Shown here: in pieces, positions 50,941 through 61,877 of the stretch | Layout of the letters: every line of letters starts with the position of its first letter | How positions within the stretch are numbered: position 1 is the stretch's first letter | From: Kangiella sp. TOML190 | GTDB lineage: Bacteria; Pseudomonadota; Gammaproteobacteria; Enterobacterales; Kangiellaceae | Direction of reading: 5' to 3' | Assembly (NCBI RefSeq): GCF_023706045.1 | Contig: NZ_BQYL01000001.1 | Coordinates: forward strand, 496,001-560,000 | DNA length: 64,000 nucleotides | Program-made: the position numbers and the translations under genes | Notes under the pieces: model-generated | What the model was told of the DNA's origin: nothing | What the model saw: the letters and a program-made list of their open reading frames with translations, nothing else | The model's database searches: none

Positions 50941-52874
50941 TTAGCTTGCTCCGACTTATCGGCAACAGCCAATTGCGCCCGTTCTTTATTCAGATCCAAA
51001 TAAAACTCCATAAGCTGCCGCGCAATTGGGGCGGCATTACCACCGCCACCGCCAGCATTTTCCATCACCACTGCGATGGCAATTTGTGGCTGCTCATAAG
51101 GCGCATACCCTACAAAAAGCGCATTGTCTCGATACTTATCTTCCACACTCTCCGCATCATAAGTTTCATCTTGAGCGATACTCTTAACCTGTCCAGTACC
51201 GGTTTTCCCGGCTGCGGTAAAGTCGGCGCCATCAAATGCTGTCTTAGCAGTACCATAAGGCGGCTTGGTGACCTCATGCATTGCTTCTTTAATAATATCC
51301 AACCAATGACCATCGCCCGCCTCGATTTGCTCGTGCGCCATCACCGGCACATTCGCGTCAAGCTTGCTGCCCTCAGCAAAATTTTTGACCAACTGTAAGT
51401 TAAACCGAATACCATCGTTGGCTAATACCGCAATTGAATTGGCAAGCTGTAGCGGAGTAGCCGTCCAAAAACCCTGACCAATCCCGATATTGACTGTATC
51501 GCCCATATACCAGGGCTCTTTACGCATTTCTTTTTTCCATGCTCGCGACGGCATAATGCCAATTTTTTCTTCCACAATATCAATACCAGTTTTCTCGCCA
51601 AAGCCAAACTGTCGCATACCTTCACTAATTTTGTTGATGCCAATTCGGACTGATAAATCATAGAAAAAGGTGTCACAAGATTGCACGATGGAATCAAACA
51701 CATCCATAGTGGCGGCGTGCCCCCATGGTTTCCAATCGCGGTAACGGTGATCATTATTGGGCAACGAAAACCAACCCGGATCGCGCACTCGAGTTTTCTC
51801 CGTAATCACCCCTTGTTGCAAGCCAACCCAAGCCAGATGCGGCTTAATGGTCGAAGCTGGGGCATAAGTCCCCTGCACCGCACGATTGTAAAGTGGTCGA
51901 TCTTTGGACTGGATCAAAGCCGAATAATCACTCGACGATATCCCCCCCGTGAATAAATTCGGATCATAAGCAGGCTGGCTAACTAGCGCTAAAACTCCGC
52001 CCGTAGCGGGATCGACAGCCACCACCGCGCCTCTAACTTTTGACTCTTTTAAGGTTTGATAGGCTTTTTGCTGGAGGCGATAATCCATGTGCAAATATAG
52101 GTTCTTGCCCGCCACTGGTTCTGTTCGTTCTAGCACCCGAACAATACGTCCACGCACATCCGTTTCTACTTTTTCTTCACCCACTTGCCCATGCAGTATA
52201 GCTTCATAAAAACGCTCCAAGCCTAACTTGCCCATTTTATTTGTAGCAGCGTAATTTTTAACCTGAGAAAAATCTTGGCTCTCTTGTGCTTTTGCTTGCA
52301 TCTTATCCACATCGTCTTTAGTGATCGCAGCCATTCGGCCAATAGCATGCACCAACTCTTCGCCGTGTGGATAATAGCGCTCTAAACGTGCCTCAATCGA
52401 GACCCCTGGAAATTGATGTCGATTAACCGCAAACAATGCCACCTGCTGTTCGGTTAACTTACTCTTAATGGGATAAGACTTATATTTAGAGCGGAACTTG
52501 ATCTGCTCTTTAAATTCATCCAGCTGTTTTTTATCAATATCCAATAACTGACTCAAGCGCTCTAAAGTCGACTCCATATTTTTTCGACCCACGGTATTGG
52601 GAGTCACTTCAAGAGTAAAAATCGAGCGATTCTCAGCAAGTAAAATACCATTACGATCGAAGATTAAACCGCGGATTGGCGCCACAGGCCTGACTTGTAT
52701 TCGGTTGTTTTCGGATTGAGTTTGATAGGTTTCGTAGTTAATCACTTGCAGTTTAAATTGCCGAAACAACAAGACCAGCAACAAGCCCACTACGATAATT
52801 AAAGCGATAACCGAGCGCGCATAAAATACGGAAATTTCACGGCCATAATCTTTTATCGCTTGCTTTTTATACAT
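50937..52874 (-). CDS. mrdA: Penicillin-binding protein 2
   Basis: A 645-residue class B PBP, the elongasome transpeptidase. One N-terminal membrane helix (about 18-38), a PBP dimerisation domain, then the transpeptidase with acyl-Ser in YAPASTIKP (near 330), SCDTFFYDL and KTGTGQVKS. It crosslinks glycan made by RodA. It is the first gene of the rod pair and follows rlmH after 18 bp. Confidence 0.96.
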   Translation of the reverse strand: MYKKQAIKDYGREISVFYARSVIALIIVVGLLLVLLFRQFKLQVINYETYQTQSENNRIQVRPVAPIRGLIFDRNGILLAENRSIFTLEVTPNTVGRKNMESTLERLSQLLDIDKKQLDEFKEQIKFRSKYKSYPIKSKLTEQQVALFAVNRHQFPGVSIEARLERYYPHGEELVHAIGRMAAITKDDVDKMQAKAQESQDFSQVKNYAATNKMGKLGLERFYEAILHGQVGEEKVETDVRGRIVRVLERTEPVAGKNLYLHMDYRLQQKAYQTLKESKVRGAVVAVDPATGGVLALVSQPAYDPNLFTGGISSSDYSALIQSKDRPLYNRAVQGTYAPASTIKPHLAWVGLQQGVITEKTRVRDPGWFSLPNNDHRYRDWKPWGHAATMDVFDSIVQSCDTFFYDLSVRIGINKISEGMRQFGFGEKTGIDIVEEKIGIMPSRAWKKEMRKEPWYMGDTVNIGIGQGFWTATPLQLANSIAVLANDGIRFNLQLVKNFAEGSKLDANVPVMAHEQIEAGDGHWLDIIKEAMHEVTKPPYGTAKTAFDGADFTAAGKTGTGQVKSIAQDETYDAESVEDKYRDNALFVGYAPYEQPQIAIAVVMENAGGGGGNAAPIARQLMEFYLDLNKERAQLAVADKSEQAK

Positions 52875-52892
52875 GCTCTCTTACTAAACGTC

Positions 52893-53363
52893 TTATTCGC
52901 GATGATAGGGATGATTCACGGTAACCGACCAAGCCCGATACAAACTCTCGGCAATCACTACTCTTACCAAAGGATGTGGAAAAGTTAAGGCTGACAATGA
53001 CCACTTCTGATTAGCCCTTTGCAAACACTCAGATGATAGACCTTCTGGCCCGCCCACCAAAAGAACAATACTGGGATGATGTTGTTGCCAATGTTCGATC
53101 TGCTTGGCTAAATCAGGGGTGCTCCAGCTCTTGCCTAAAACGTCTAACGCTACCACCCAGTCACTGCTCGAAATCTTGTCAAGAATGGCTTTGCCTTCTT
53201 GCTGTTTAATCTTTTCCAGATCCGAATTCTTGCTTCTTTTGGCAGCAGTAACCTCGACAAGTTCCAATTTAAAATCACGTGGGAATCGTTTGGCGTACTC
53301 ATGATAACCGGCTTCTACCCAAGCAGGCATTTTCTGACCTACCGTAATTAAACGAAGCTGCAT
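52893..53363 (-). CDS. rlmH: 23S rRNA (pseudouridine1915-N3)-methyltransferase
   Basis: A 156-residue SPOUT-family methyltransferase. The knotted SAM-binding region is visible as LLVGGPEGLS and the C-terminal HPLVRVVIAESLYRAW...NHPYHRE. It methylates pseudouridine 1915 in helix 69 of the large subunit. The neighbouring rsfS, also a ribosome factor, is conserved. Confidence 0.97.
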   Translation of the reverse strand: MQLRLITVGQKMPAWVEAGYHEYAKRFPRDFKLELVEVTAAKRSKNSDLEKIKQQEGKAILDKISSSDWVVALDVLGKSWSTPDLAKQIEHWQQHHPSIVLLVGGPEGLSSECLQRANQKWSLSALTFPHPLVRVVIAESLYRAWSVTVNHPYHRE

Positions 53364-53377
53364 ATAACTAGAAGGGA

Positions 53378-53749
53378 TTAGTGGGAGTTACTGGCACTTT
53401 GCTCGTGCAAATCATGTCGCTCATGCCACTTGGGATCCCACAATTTTTCCAATTGATAGAAGTCGCGGGTTTGCGGCAACATAATGTGCGCAACCACATC
53501 ACCGAGATCTACCAAGACCCATTCCGCCACATCATCACCTTCGATACCTAGCGGTTGTAAACCCTGATCTTTTACCGCTCGGATGAGGTTATGAGCGATA
53601 GATTTTACATGACGATTGGAGGTTCCGCTGCAGATCACCATTAGATCAGTAATCGAGCTGGTGGCTTTAACATCAAGAATCTTAATATCTTTGGCTTTCA
53701 GTTCTTCCAGTTGGTCAATAACCAACTCTTTTAATTGCGCTGTTTGCAT
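53378..53749 (-). CDS. rsfS: Ribosomal silencing factor RsfS
   Basis: A 123-residue Iojap/RsfS protein with KAKDIKILDV, DLMVICSGTSNRHVKSIA and GDDVAEWVLVDLGDVVAHIM, the hallmark stretches. It binds L14 of the 50S subunit and blocks joining with 30S under starvation. It is 14 bp upstream of rlmH. Confidence 0.96.
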   Translation of the reverse strand: MQTAQLKELVIDQLEELKAKDIKILDVKATSSITDLMVICSGTSNRHVKSIAHNLIRAVKDQGLQPLGIEGDDVAEWVLVDLGDVVAHIMLPQTRDFYQLEKLWDPKWHERHDLHEQSASNSH

Positions 53750-53781
53750 TCGTTACTTAACTTAACTCTTTGTTTTCGGTT

Positions 53782-54459
53782 TCACGGCCTTTCGGTTGGC
53801 TTTTGCAACTGACTTTCGCGGTATAAACCATGGGTTTCAATATAAGACAGTATAACATCTGGCACTAAAAAACGTGGTGATTTTCCGCACTTTATTTGCT
53901 TTCGAATATAAGTCGATGAAATATCCAATTGTGGCATCTGGTAAAAGCCAATCTTGCCATGGCTAAAGTCGCTAATCTGCTTAAAATCCTTTACAGCGCT
54001 GGCCAGATACAGATCGGCAACCGCGCCTTGCGTCGGCAGTTCACTCGAAGGACGCCCAATCACTAAAATATTCGTGAGTTGCAACAATTGCTGCCATTGA
54101 TACCAGCTATCGAGCTTGGCAAAAGCATCCGTACCCATTAAAAACACCAAGCTGGCATCAGCGCCAATTTCCGTACGGATCTGCTCAAGCGTGACCACGC
54201 TGTAGCTCGGCGCTTCTCGTTTAAGCTCGCGGCTATCGATCGCTAGTTCAGGAATAGGCTCCAGCACCAACTGCAGCATTTCAATACGCTGCTGCGGCGT
54301 GGCGGCAGGTTCAATCCGATGAGGTGGATAAGCTGCTGGTAATAGACTAATTCGTGCCTGCGGAAATTGATTAAGCATTTCTTGCGCCATTCGCAAATGA
54401 CCAAAATGCACCGGATCGAAGGTGCCGCCTAAAATGATGTGTAAATCTGATTTCGCCAT
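53782..54459 (-). CDS. nadD: Nicotinate-nucleotide adenylyltransferase
   Basis: A 225-residue nucleotidyltransferase with GGTFDPVHFGHLRMA at the N-terminus (HxGH motif) and the C-terminal SSTYIRKQIK motif. It converts nicotinate mononucleotide to deamido-NAD in NAD synthesis. It is adjacent to holA and rsfS in the usual order. Because the kynurenine genes here divert ACMS from quinolinate, NAD must come from another route. Confidence 0.96.
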   Translation of the reverse strand: MAKSDLHIILGGTFDPVHFGHLRMAQEMLNQFPQARISLLPAAYPPHRIEPAATPQQRIEMLQLVLEPIPELAIDSRELKREAPSYSVVTLEQIRTEIGADASLVFLMGTDAFAKLDSWYQWQQLLQLTNILVIGRPSSELPTQGAVADLYLASAVKDFKQISDFSHGKIGFYQMPQLDISSTYIRKQIKCGKSPRFLVPDVILSYIETHGLYRESQLQKPTERP

Positions 54460-54472
54460 CTCTATCTAATAT

Positions 54473-55564
54473 CTATAGCCCAAGGGATTTTTTCATATCC
54501 GCCATCGACTGGACTTTACCACTGGAAGCCTTATCCGCCGGACGACTCTGCTGGCGACGAGATGCTGCCCGAAAAGGATTGCTTCCCGCGATTAAACTGA
54601 TCACGTAAGCCAACTCTAACCAAACGTCGCCATCGGCTTGGCCTTTAACCGATTTATCGATAAAGCTTAAGCGTTGCAGTAGGGCATACCATTTCTTCTT
54701 GCTACCCTTAGTAAACGCCGCCTGCATAATTTTTTGCCGCTTAGCCCACAGCCGTGCGCCTTGCATGACTTGCTGCATACTAGCGCCAGCTTCAACCTGT
54801 TCAGCCCAGCCCGCGAGTAGCTGACACTCACGCGTTAGCTGATTTACCAGAGGTAAAGGATAAACCCCTTCGGCTTGCAAACTATTGAGCATCCGCAAAG
54901 CGCGAGGGGCCTGCCCTAGCAAGCAAGCATCGGATAATTCGTAAATGGAAAAACGGGCGTTTTGACCAACAAAAGCTTGGATATTATCACTGGTGACTTG
55001 ATGTCCATTGGCTAACAAGGCCAACATATTGAGATCCTGGTGCGCCGCTAACAAGTTACCTTCCGAGCGTTCGATCAGTGCCTGAATAGCACTTTGATCG
55101 AGTTTGACTCCGGCTTGACGCGCTCGAGCTTGCAGCCAACCAGCCATTCTTTCAGCAGGTATTGGCCAAACCTCAACCACTAAACCGGCTTTTTCAATTG
55201 CTTTATACCAGCCAGATCGTTTTTCATTAGCAAGCTTGGGCGCAACCAACAATAAGACATCTTGCGAGCCAGACTCGATAAATTCTTGAATGTATTCACC
55301 AAAGGCTTTTTTAATCGACTTTTCAAAACGCCACTCGAGTAGTCGTGATTCGGCAAATAACGACATGGTGCCAGCTTGTTCGGTTAGTGGATTACGATTA
55401 CCAGATTCTTCAATGATTTGCCGCTCTATGATCCCTTGCGATTTTACAAAATGACGAATTTTATCAGCAGCTTCGATCTTTTGGAAAGGCTCGTCGCCAG
55501 CGACCAAATAGACAGGCTTAAGGCCTTTTAAGTTTTGTTCCAGCTGCTCTAAATATATTTTCAA
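54473..55564 (-). CDS. holA: DNA polymerase III delta subunit
   Basis: A 363-residue clamp-loader subunit. The N-terminal LKPVYLVAGDEPFQKIEAADKIR and the later LLAAHQDLNMLALL segments fit HolA's three-domain AAA+-like form without a working Walker motif. It opens the beta clamp. Its place between lptE and nadD is standard. The C-terminus has a basic extension (SRRQQSRPADK). Confidence 0.94.
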   Translation of the reverse strand: MKIYLEQLEQNLKGLKPVYLVAGDEPFQKIEAADKIRHFVKSQGIIERQIIEESGNRNPLTEQAGTMSLFAESRLLEWRFEKSIKKAFGEYIQEFIESGSQDVLLLVAPKLANEKRSGWYKAIEKAGLVVEVWPIPAERMAGWLQARARQAGVKLDQSAIQALIERSEGNLLAAHQDLNMLALLANGHQVTSDNIQAFVGQNARFSIYELSDACLLGQAPRALRMLNSLQAEGVYPLPLVNQLTRECQLLAGWAEQVEAGASMQQVMQGARLWAKRQKIMQAAFTKGSKKKWYALLQRLSFIDKSVKGQADGDVWLELAYVISLIAGSNPFRAASRRQQSRPADKASSGKVQSMADMKKSLGL

Positions 55565-55604
55565 AGGTTACTCATTGCTGCTAATCATCGATACCAAACA
55601 AAAA

Positions 55605-56108
55605 CTATTGCGTTTTAGCTATTTGTAGCAGCAAACGACTGATCACTTGTTGCTGCATATCTAGAATCAAACGACGTTTTTCCACTTCCTGCCCCGTTTC
55701 CAGGTTTCGGTTAAAAGCATACTCGCGACGACTCGACAAACTTTGTAGGGGCGCTAAATCCGACTCATAGTTCTGATTCTTGGCTGCCAGTCGATAATCC
55801 AAGGTAAATATCAACTCCACCTCACTGGCACGTCCTTGACTGTCGCGCGCCACCACTCGTTCATCGACCTGATAGCCCACAACCGCCAGTTGTAGATCGG
55901 CCGCTGCAGCATCTTTAACCCACTGACCACCCTGAGTTTCTAGGCGTTGAGTCAAGGCACGTTCAAAGTCTTCATTAGGGGTCTGTGTTAATAGCCAAAC
56001 TTTGGTCTGGTGCAAATCAAACCCGCTGCCACGCAGATGGAAGCCACAAGCAGCAAGCATGGTGCTTGTAAGCAACAAAAAACTCAAAGCCCATTTCTTT
56101 GTCGTCAT
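55605..56108 (-). CDS. lptE: LPS-assembly lipoprotein LptE
   Basis: A 167-residue outer-membrane lipoprotein (lipobox LAAC, Cys21, then GFHLRG). The GFHLRG start and the VDERVVARDSQGRASEVEL stretch are characteristic of LptE, which plugs the LptD barrel and guides LPS to the cell surface. It follows leuS with a 31-bp gap and precedes holA, the conserved order. Confidence 0.93.
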   Translation of the reverse strand: MTTKKWALSFLLLTSTMLAACGFHLRGSGFDLHQTKVWLLTQTPNEDFERALTQRLETQGGQWVKDAAAADLQLAVVGYQVDERVVARDSQGRASEVELIFTLDYRLAAKNQNYESDLAPLQSLSSRREYAFNRNLETGQEVEKRRLILDMQQQVISRLLLQIAKTQ

Positions 56109-56139
56109 TTACCCTAAGATCCTTAACATGCCTAGATTG

Positions 56140-58740
56140 TTAGTTAGCTACAATATTAACCAATTTACCCGGAACTACAATCACCTTACGCACGGTTTGT
56201 CCTTCCGTAAAATTTTTAATCTTGTCATCATTTAGCGCTAACTGCTCCACCTCGTCTTTAGTCGCAGAAGCCGCCACCGTTATCTTGGCGCGCACTTTGC
56301 CATTGACCTGCACCACGATCAGTTTCTCATCTTGCACCATGGCCGCTTTATCCGGCACAGGCCAAGTCGCGTTGACCACATCCGTAGTATGGCCTAATGC
56401 GGTCCATAATTCCGAACAAATATGCGGCGTGATCGGCGACAGTAATAGCACTGCAGCTTCCAGCGCTTCCTGTAATACCGCTCGATCTTGCGCGCTGGAC
56501 TCTTCAGCTTTAGCCGCCTGATTGAGCAATTCCATCACCGCGGCAATCGCCGTATTAAAAGTATAGCGGCGCTCATAATCGTCAGAAACTTTAGCAATGG
56601 TTTCGTGGGTCTTACGGCGCAAAGCTTTTTGCTCGCCATTCAAACTAGCAACCTCTATCGCCGAAACCGCACCTTTTTGGATATGACTATGAACCAGCTT
56701 CCACAAACGGCGCAGGAACTTTAACGAACCTTCTACCGCCGAGTCTTGCCATTCCAAGGTTTGATCCGGTGGTGAAGCAAACATGGTGTAAAGACGCATG
56801 GTATCAGCACCGTATTTATCCACCATCGATTGGGGATCGATGCCGTTATTTTTCGACTTGGACATTTTGGTCATGCCAGCATGAATCACCTCTCGACCGC
56901 TAGCATCGACCGCTTTGCTCACCGCTCCCTTATCGTCACGCTCAAGGATTTCAACCTCAAGTGGCGAAACCCACTGACGAGCACCCTTTGCATCTACATA
57001 ATAAAAAGCATCGGCCAACACCATACCCTGACATAATAGCTTTTTCGCCGGCTCATCAGAATTAACAAACCCCGCATCGCGCAGCAATTTATGGAAGAAA
57101 CGGAAATACATCAAATGCATGGTGGCGTGTTCGATCCCGCCAATATACTGATCCACCGGCAGCCAATAATTGGCGCGCTCGGGATCTAAAATACCTTCAT
57201 CAAAATCAGGGCAGCAATAACGCGCGTAATACCAGCTCGACTCCATAAAGGTATCGAAAGTATCAGTTTCACGAATTCCTTCGAGGCCGTTAACTTGAGT
57301 TTTTTGCCATTCTTTATCGGCAATCAAAGGGCTGGTCACACCGTCCATCTTGACATCTTCCGGCAACCTTACTGGTAGCTGGTCGTCTGGCGCCGGCACT
57401 ACTGAACCATCTTCCAAATTAACCATCGGGATCGGAGCGCCCCAATAGCGTTGGCGCGACACGCCCCAATCTCTAAGCCGGTAATTGACGGTCTTATTGC
57501 CCTTATTCTCGACTGATAGTTTTTGTGCAATAGCCTCGAAAGCCTCAGCAAACGCCATACCATCAAACTCGGCAGAGTTAAATAACAACCCTTTTTCCAC
57601 ATAAGCTTGTTGCGAAATATTCAATTCTGAACCATCGGCAGGCTTAATCACCGGCTTAATATCAATCTTATATTTAGTGGCAAATTCATAATCGCGCTGA
57701 TCGTGCGCTGGCACAGCCATCACGGCGCCAGTGCCGTAATCCATTAACACAAAGTTCGCCACCCACACCGAAACCGGCTCGCCAGTGAGCGGATGGGTTA
57801 CCGTTAACCCCGTATCCATGCCTTTCTTTTCCATGGTCGCCATTTCCGCTTCGGAAACCTTGCTATTGCGGCACTCGTCAACAAAGTCTTGCAACTTAAG
57901 GTTATTTTCAGCAGCCAAAGTTGCTAACGGATGCGCCGCAGCCACCGCCACATAAGTCACTCCAAATAAAGTATCTGGGCGGGTGGTATAGACCCGAAGC
58001 TTATCCTCAGCATAACCATCAATAGCAACCGCAAAATCCAGTTCAACCCCTTCGGAGCGGCCAATCCAATTTTTCTGCATGGTTTTAACCATCTCAGGCC
58101 AACCATCCAGCGTCTCTAAATCATTTAGCAGCTCTTCGGCATAAGCGGTAATTTTTATAAACCACTGCGGAATTTCTTTTTGTTCCACTGGCGTATCGCA
58201 GCGCCAGCAAGCACCATCCACCACCTGCTCATTAGCCAGAACCGTTTCATCGTTAGGACACCAATTAACCGACGAAGTCTTTTTATAAACCAAACCTTTT
58301 TCATACAACTTGGTAAAAAACCACTGCTCCCAGCGATAATATTCTGGAGTACAAGTCGCCAGCTCCCGATCCCAATCGTAAGCAAAACCCAGCATTTGCA
58401 GCTGACCTTTCATGTATTCGATATTTTCGTAGGTCCAAGGTGCTGGCGATGCATTATTCTTCACCGCCGCATTTTCCGCCGGCAAACCAAAAGCATCCCA
58501 ACCAATTGGCTGCATCACATTTTTGCCTCGCATACGCTGAAAGCGAGAAATCACATCACCAATGGTGTAGTTACGCACATGCCCCATATGCAAACGGCCA
58601 CTCGGATAGGGAAACATACTTAAGCAGTAGTATTTTTCCTTATTCGCATCTTCAATCGCTTTAAAGGTTTTATTTTTAGCCCAATTGGCTTGGACTTTGG
58701 CTTCAATCTCAGCCGGCTGATAATGTTCTTCTATGTGCAT
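56140..58740 (-). CDS. leuS: Leucyl-tRNA synthetase
   Basis: An 866-residue class Ia synthetase. The HIGH motif is in [14 protein letters not shown] (near 44-57), the CP1 editing domain is present (about 220-420, with [16 protein letters not shown]), and KMSKS appears as [11 protein letters not shown]. An ATG at 58740 is chosen over TTG at 58755, as the family starts at about MHIEEHYQP. It charges tRNA(Leu) and hydrolyses misacylated products. Confidence 0.97.
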   Translation of the reverse strand: MHIEEHYQPAEIEAKVQANWAKNKTFKAIEDANKEKYYCLSMFPYPSGRLHMGHVRNYTIGDVISRFQRMRGKNVMQPIGWDAFGLPAENAAVKNNASPAPWTYENIEYMKGQLQMLGFAYDWDRELATCTPEYYRWEQWFFTKLYEKGLVYKKTSSVNWCPNDETVLANEQVVDGACWRCDTPVEQKEIPQWFIKITAYAEELLNDLETLDGWPEMVKTMQKNWIGRSEGVELDFAVAIDGYAEDKLRVYTTRPDTLFGVTYVAVAAAHPLATLAAENNLKLQDFVDECRNSKVSEAEMATMEKKGMDTGLTVTHPLTGEPVSVWVANFVLMDYGTGAVMAVPAHDQRDYEFATKYKIDIKPVIKPADGSELNISQQAYVEKGLLFNSAEFDGMAFAEAFEAIAQKLSVENKGNKTVNYRLRDWGVSRQRYWGAPIPMVNLEDGSVVPAPDDQLPVRLPEDVKMDGVTSPLIADKEWQKTQVNGLEGIRETDTFDTFMESSWYYARYCCPDFDEGILDPERANYWLPVDQYIGGIEHATMHLMYFRFFHKLLRDAGFVNSDEPAKKLLCQGMVLADAFYYVDAKGARQWVSPLEVEILERDDKGAVSKAVDASGREVIHAGMTKMSKSKNNGIDPQSMVDKYGADTMRLYTMFASPPDQTLEWQDSAVEGSLKFLRRLWKLVHSHIQKGAVSAIEVASLNGEQKALRRKTHETIAKVSDDYERRYTFNTAIAAVMELLNQAAKAEESSAQDRAVLQEALEAAVLLLSPITPHICSELWTALGHTTDVVNATWPVPDKAAMVQDEKLIVVQVNGKVRAKITVAASATKDEVEQLALNDDKIKNFTEGQTVRKVIVVPGKLVNIVAN

Positions 58741-58870
58741 TTGCTTAAAAATCAATGAGTTAACTAGCGCAAAGAATGATAGATCACACCAGTTTAAAGT
58801 TCAAAATATAAGCGGCAAGGATACCTTAGCTGGTCGCCCACAACAACCTAAAATCAAGGCACTCGGGGAT

Positions 58871-60415
58871 TTAACGCGGCCTTGATCGCAGGAAAGAGTT
58901 AAGGCCTAACGTCAGAACTAAAATCAAACAAATCACGGCCAAAGGCCAGTAACCAAACTGACCAAAAATAGTGTACCTTTGGGTCAAAGGCATTAGCCCT
59001 GCTAACTCGGTGGTAACAAAGCGTGGCTCTTGATCGATGACTTGTCCATAATGATTAATCAAAGCCGTGATACCGTTATTGGTGCCGCGAATAACGGGCA
59101 AACCATTTTCAATCGCCCGCATTTGTGCCATTTGGAAATGCTGCAAAGGACCCCAAGAAGTACCAAACCAAGTATCGTTGCTGATGGTCAAAATCGCTTT
59201 CGGCTTCGCCTTGCCACCAGCAGTTTCAGACTTACTGGAAAGCCGCTGGATCAGGTTAGAAAAGGCAATTTCGTAACAAATCGCTGGTATAAGATAGGCT
59301 TTGTCAGTTTCAAAACCGCTTTGCTTAGCGTCACCCGGAGTAAAGCTCGACATGGGCAGGTCGAAAAAATCGATCAGGCCGCGAAATAGCGATTGCATCG
59401 GCACATATTCGCCAAAAGGTACCAGCTGTTGCTTACGGTAATCCACCTGCTGTTGACCGAGCATTTTGATCCCCGCGTAATAGATCTGGCTAGCTTCAGG
59501 ATCGGGCCGTAGCGGAATCCCCGTAATAAAAGTTGAACCAGATTCTTGGGCTTTTGTACTCAAATCGTCAAGCAAGAAATCTACCTGACTGTCCATCGCT
59601 GGGATCGCTGCTTCCGGCCAAACGACTAGATCAGCGCCCCAATAATTTTCCGTTTGTTGCAAAAGGCCGTTAACGATTGGAGCAAAATACTCGGGATTCC
59701 ATTTTTGATGTTGATCGGTATTTGGCTGCACTAGCGCCACAGTTAAAGCGCCTTTTTGCTCAATTTTGCCGCTAATGCCCCACCAAGACAGCCCCAGCCC
59801 AATCACTGCGTAAACGATAAAGCCCAACATAGCGGCGGAGTTTATCCGGCGATTGGCGAGCGCTTCGGCTAATAAAATCGCTAAGGGTACTAAATATAGC
59901 GTCAGACCGTGCACCCCTAGCAAAGAGCCGATACCAGCAAAGGCTTGTCCAGTCTGGCTATAGCCCACAAATAGCCAAGGAAAAGAAATGAAGCTGTAGC
60001 TTTGAAACAGATCCAGCGCTAACCATAACAGGCTGAAAGCGATAAGCTGGCCGCTCAAGGAAAACTTAGCGCCAAAACGCCGATGGGCCCAAGCTAAAAA
60101 AGCGAACAGTAGCGATAGAATGGCGATAAATAAGAGGGTTAGAAACACCGCTAATGGCGGCGACGCATTGCCAAAAGTATTGATTGAAACGTACACCCAA
60201 GAAATGCCAACCCCAAACAGGCCAAAACCGTAACAAAAACCAATTTTAGCAGCGCAGCGCGAGGCCTGTTGTTTTAGCAGCAGCCAAAAAGCAGCGATCG
60301 AAATTAACGCTAAAAACCACCAATTAAGCGGCGCAAAAGCCAATGGATAGAGTGCACCCGCGATTAAGGCACCCAAGTATCGCCACCAGCTGGATTGTGA
60401 GCTTTGCTTCATCAA
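58871..60415 (-). CDS. lnt: Apolipoprotein N-acyltransferase
   Basis: A 514-residue inner-membrane enzyme with eight predicted helices and a periplasmic nitrilase domain. The catalytic Glu is in VVWPEAAIP, Lys in QQLVPFGEYVP region and Cys in IPAICYEIAF. It adds the third acyl chain to lipoproteins, of which this window encodes several. It is 11 bp after the corC-type gene, the usual pairing. Confidence 0.96.
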   Translation of the reverse strand: MMKQSSQSSWWRYLGALIAGALYPLAFAPLNWWFLALISIAAFWLLLKQQASRCAAKIGFCYGFGLFGVGISWVYVSINTFGNASPPLAVFLTLLFIAILSLLFAFLAWAHRRFGAKFSLSGQLIAFSLLWLALDLFQSYSFISFPWLFVGYSQTGQAFAGIGSLLGVHGLTLYLVPLAILLAEALANRRINSAAMLGFIVYAVIGLGLSWWGISGKIEQKGALTVALVQPNTDQHQKWNPEYFAPIVNGLLQQTENYWGADLVVWPEAAIPAMDSQVDFLLDDLSTKAQESGSTFITGIPLRPDPEASQIYYAGIKMLGQQQVDYRKQQLVPFGEYVPMQSLFRGLIDFFDLPMSSFTPGDAKQSGFETDKAYLIPAICYEIAFSNLIQRLSSKSETAGGKAKPKAILTISNDTWFGTSWGPLQHFQMAQMRAIENGLPVIRGTNNGITALINHYGQVIDQEPRFVTTELAGLMPLTQRYTIFGQFGYWPLAVICLILVLTLGLNSFLRSRPR

Positions 60416-60426
60416 AGGATTAGGTT

Positions 60427-61290
60427 TTATTCTTGCGGTTCAAGCGCTTTAACTTTGAGTAAGTGGATCCGTCGTTCGTCAGCATTTACCACCGTGAATT
60501 GATAATTCCCCATGGTAATACTTTCGCCTCGTTGCGGCATATGACCAAATTGATTCACCACCAAGCCACCGATAGTATCGAACTCTTCATCGGAGAACTT
60601 TGCAGCCAACTCTTCGTTAAAATCTTCGATTTCGGTTTGCGCCTTAACCATAAAGTCGCCATTGGTATGCGGTTTAATGTTGCCTTCGTCTTCATCAATA
60701 TCAAACTCATCTTCAATGTCACCCACGATCTGCTCCAAGACATCCTCAATCGTGACCAAACCTGAGACGCCGCCATATTCATCAACCACGATCGCCATAT
60801 GATTACGGTTTAAGCGAAACTCTTTTAACAACACGTCCAGTCTTTTACTCTCTGGCACTATCACTGCTGGTCGCAAAATATCTTTAATATCAAATACTTG
60901 CTTTTCGGATTCGGATAAATTGACGCTGTTTTCGGCAGCGTACACCAGCAACTCTTTGGCTAACATAATGCCTTCAATATCGTCGCGGTCTTCGCCAAAT
61001 ACCGGATAACGCGAGTGTTTGGTTTCAGCCACCATCGGTAAAATTTCATTCAGCTTGGCATCTTCATGGATCGCGCTCATCTGTGAGCGCGGCACCATAA
61101 TGTCACGAACCTGCATTTCGGCTACTTGCAACACCCCTTCCATCATGGAAAGCGAATCATCTTTAATGAGTTGGTCTTCTCGAGCGCTGCGTAACACTTC
61201 GACCAGATCTTGACGATCTTGCGGTTCGGATTGGAAAATTTGTGTGATTTTGTGAAAAAAGTTTCTCGACGGAGGTTTATCGTCGTTCAT
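60427..61290 (-). CDS. ybeX: CorC/YbeX-family CBS-domain protein
   Basis: A 287-residue cytoplasmic protein with two CBS domains (about 60-190: VRDIMVPRSQMSAI, then HMAIVVDEYGGVSGLVTIEDVLEQIVGDIEDE) and a C-terminal CorC_HlyC domain (about 205-285). It is linked to magnesium/cobalt efflux and ribosome function by family work. Its place between ybeY and lnt is conserved. Confidence 0.94.
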   Translation of the reverse strand: MNDDKPPSRNFFHKITQIFQSEPQDRQDLVEVLRSAREDQLIKDDSLSMMEGVLQVAEMQVRDIMVPRSQMSAIHEDAKLNEILPMVAETKHSRYPVFGEDRDDIEGIMLAKELLVYAAENSVNLSESEKQVFDIKDILRPAVIVPESKRLDVLLKEFRLNRNHMAIVVDEYGGVSGLVTIEDVLEQIVGDIEDEFDIDEDEGNIKPHTNGDFMVKAQTEIEDFNEELAAKFSDEEFDTIGGLVVNQFGHMPQRGESITMGNYQFTVVNADERRIHLLKVKALEPQE

Positions 61291-61358
61291 GGAAAGTTAT
61301 TTTTTTGCCTCTATAAATGGTAAATAATTCATGTTTAAACACTAAAAGCGGGATCTAT

Positions 61359-61877
61359 CTAAACCACTTCATAAGGATTTGCGATCCCCAAACTGTCTAG
61401 GGTCTCTATTTCCAGAGACTCCATCTGTTGCGCCTCTGTTTCCGTTATATGATCGTAGCCCAATAAATGCAAGCTACCGTGTATCAGCATATGCGCCCAA
61501 TGCTCAAGAGCCTCTTTATTTTGCGCTTTAGCTTCTTTTTCAACTACTTGCGCGCAAATCACCAGATCACCTAATATCGAAAGCGCCATCGACTCCATAC
61601 CAGGCATCGGCTCGAAAGGAAAAGACAATACATTAGTCGCTTTATCCTTGCCGCGATAGGCTAAATTGAGCTGCTGACTTTCCGCTTCATCAACAATCCT
61701 CACGGTAACTTCCAAAGGATAGTTTTGATTTGCAGATTTATCGACTGATGCCTCTACAGTTTGCATCTGATGTCGCAAAGCCGTGCTCAACCAATGTTCG
61801 GCCTGCGCTTGAGAAGGGATCTCGGCAAGATCGGTAGCGACTTGATAATCTATCGCGACTAGCTCGGAGCTGCTCAT
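61359..61877 (-). CDS. ybeY: Endoribonuclease YbeY
   Basis: A 172-residue metal-dependent RNase of the UPF0054 family. The zinc-binding signature [11 protein letters not shown] is present near the C-terminus. It takes part in 16S rRNA 3'-end maturation and ribosome quality control. Its ATG overlaps the in-frame stop of the ybeZ 3' segment (ATGA at 61877-61874), showing that the downstream part of ybeZ is in the proper operon arrangement. Confidence 0.96.
   Translation of the reverse strand: MSSSELVAIDYQVATDLAEIPSQAQAEHWLSTALRHQMQTVEASVDKSANQNYPLEVTVRIVDEAESQQLNLAYRGKDKATNVLSFPFEPMPGMESMALSILGDLVICAQVVEKEAKAQNKEALEHWAHMLIHGSLHLLGYDHITETEAQQMESLEIETLDSLGIANPYEVV

Noticed and set aside
50946-51398. 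150-residue antisense ORF inside mrdA
   Set aside because: Shadow of the PBP2 coding frame; composition follows codon positions of the real gene.
58180-58623. 147-residue antisense ORF inside leuS
   Set aside because: Shadow frame of a highly conserved gene, with no ribosome binding site or family resemblance.
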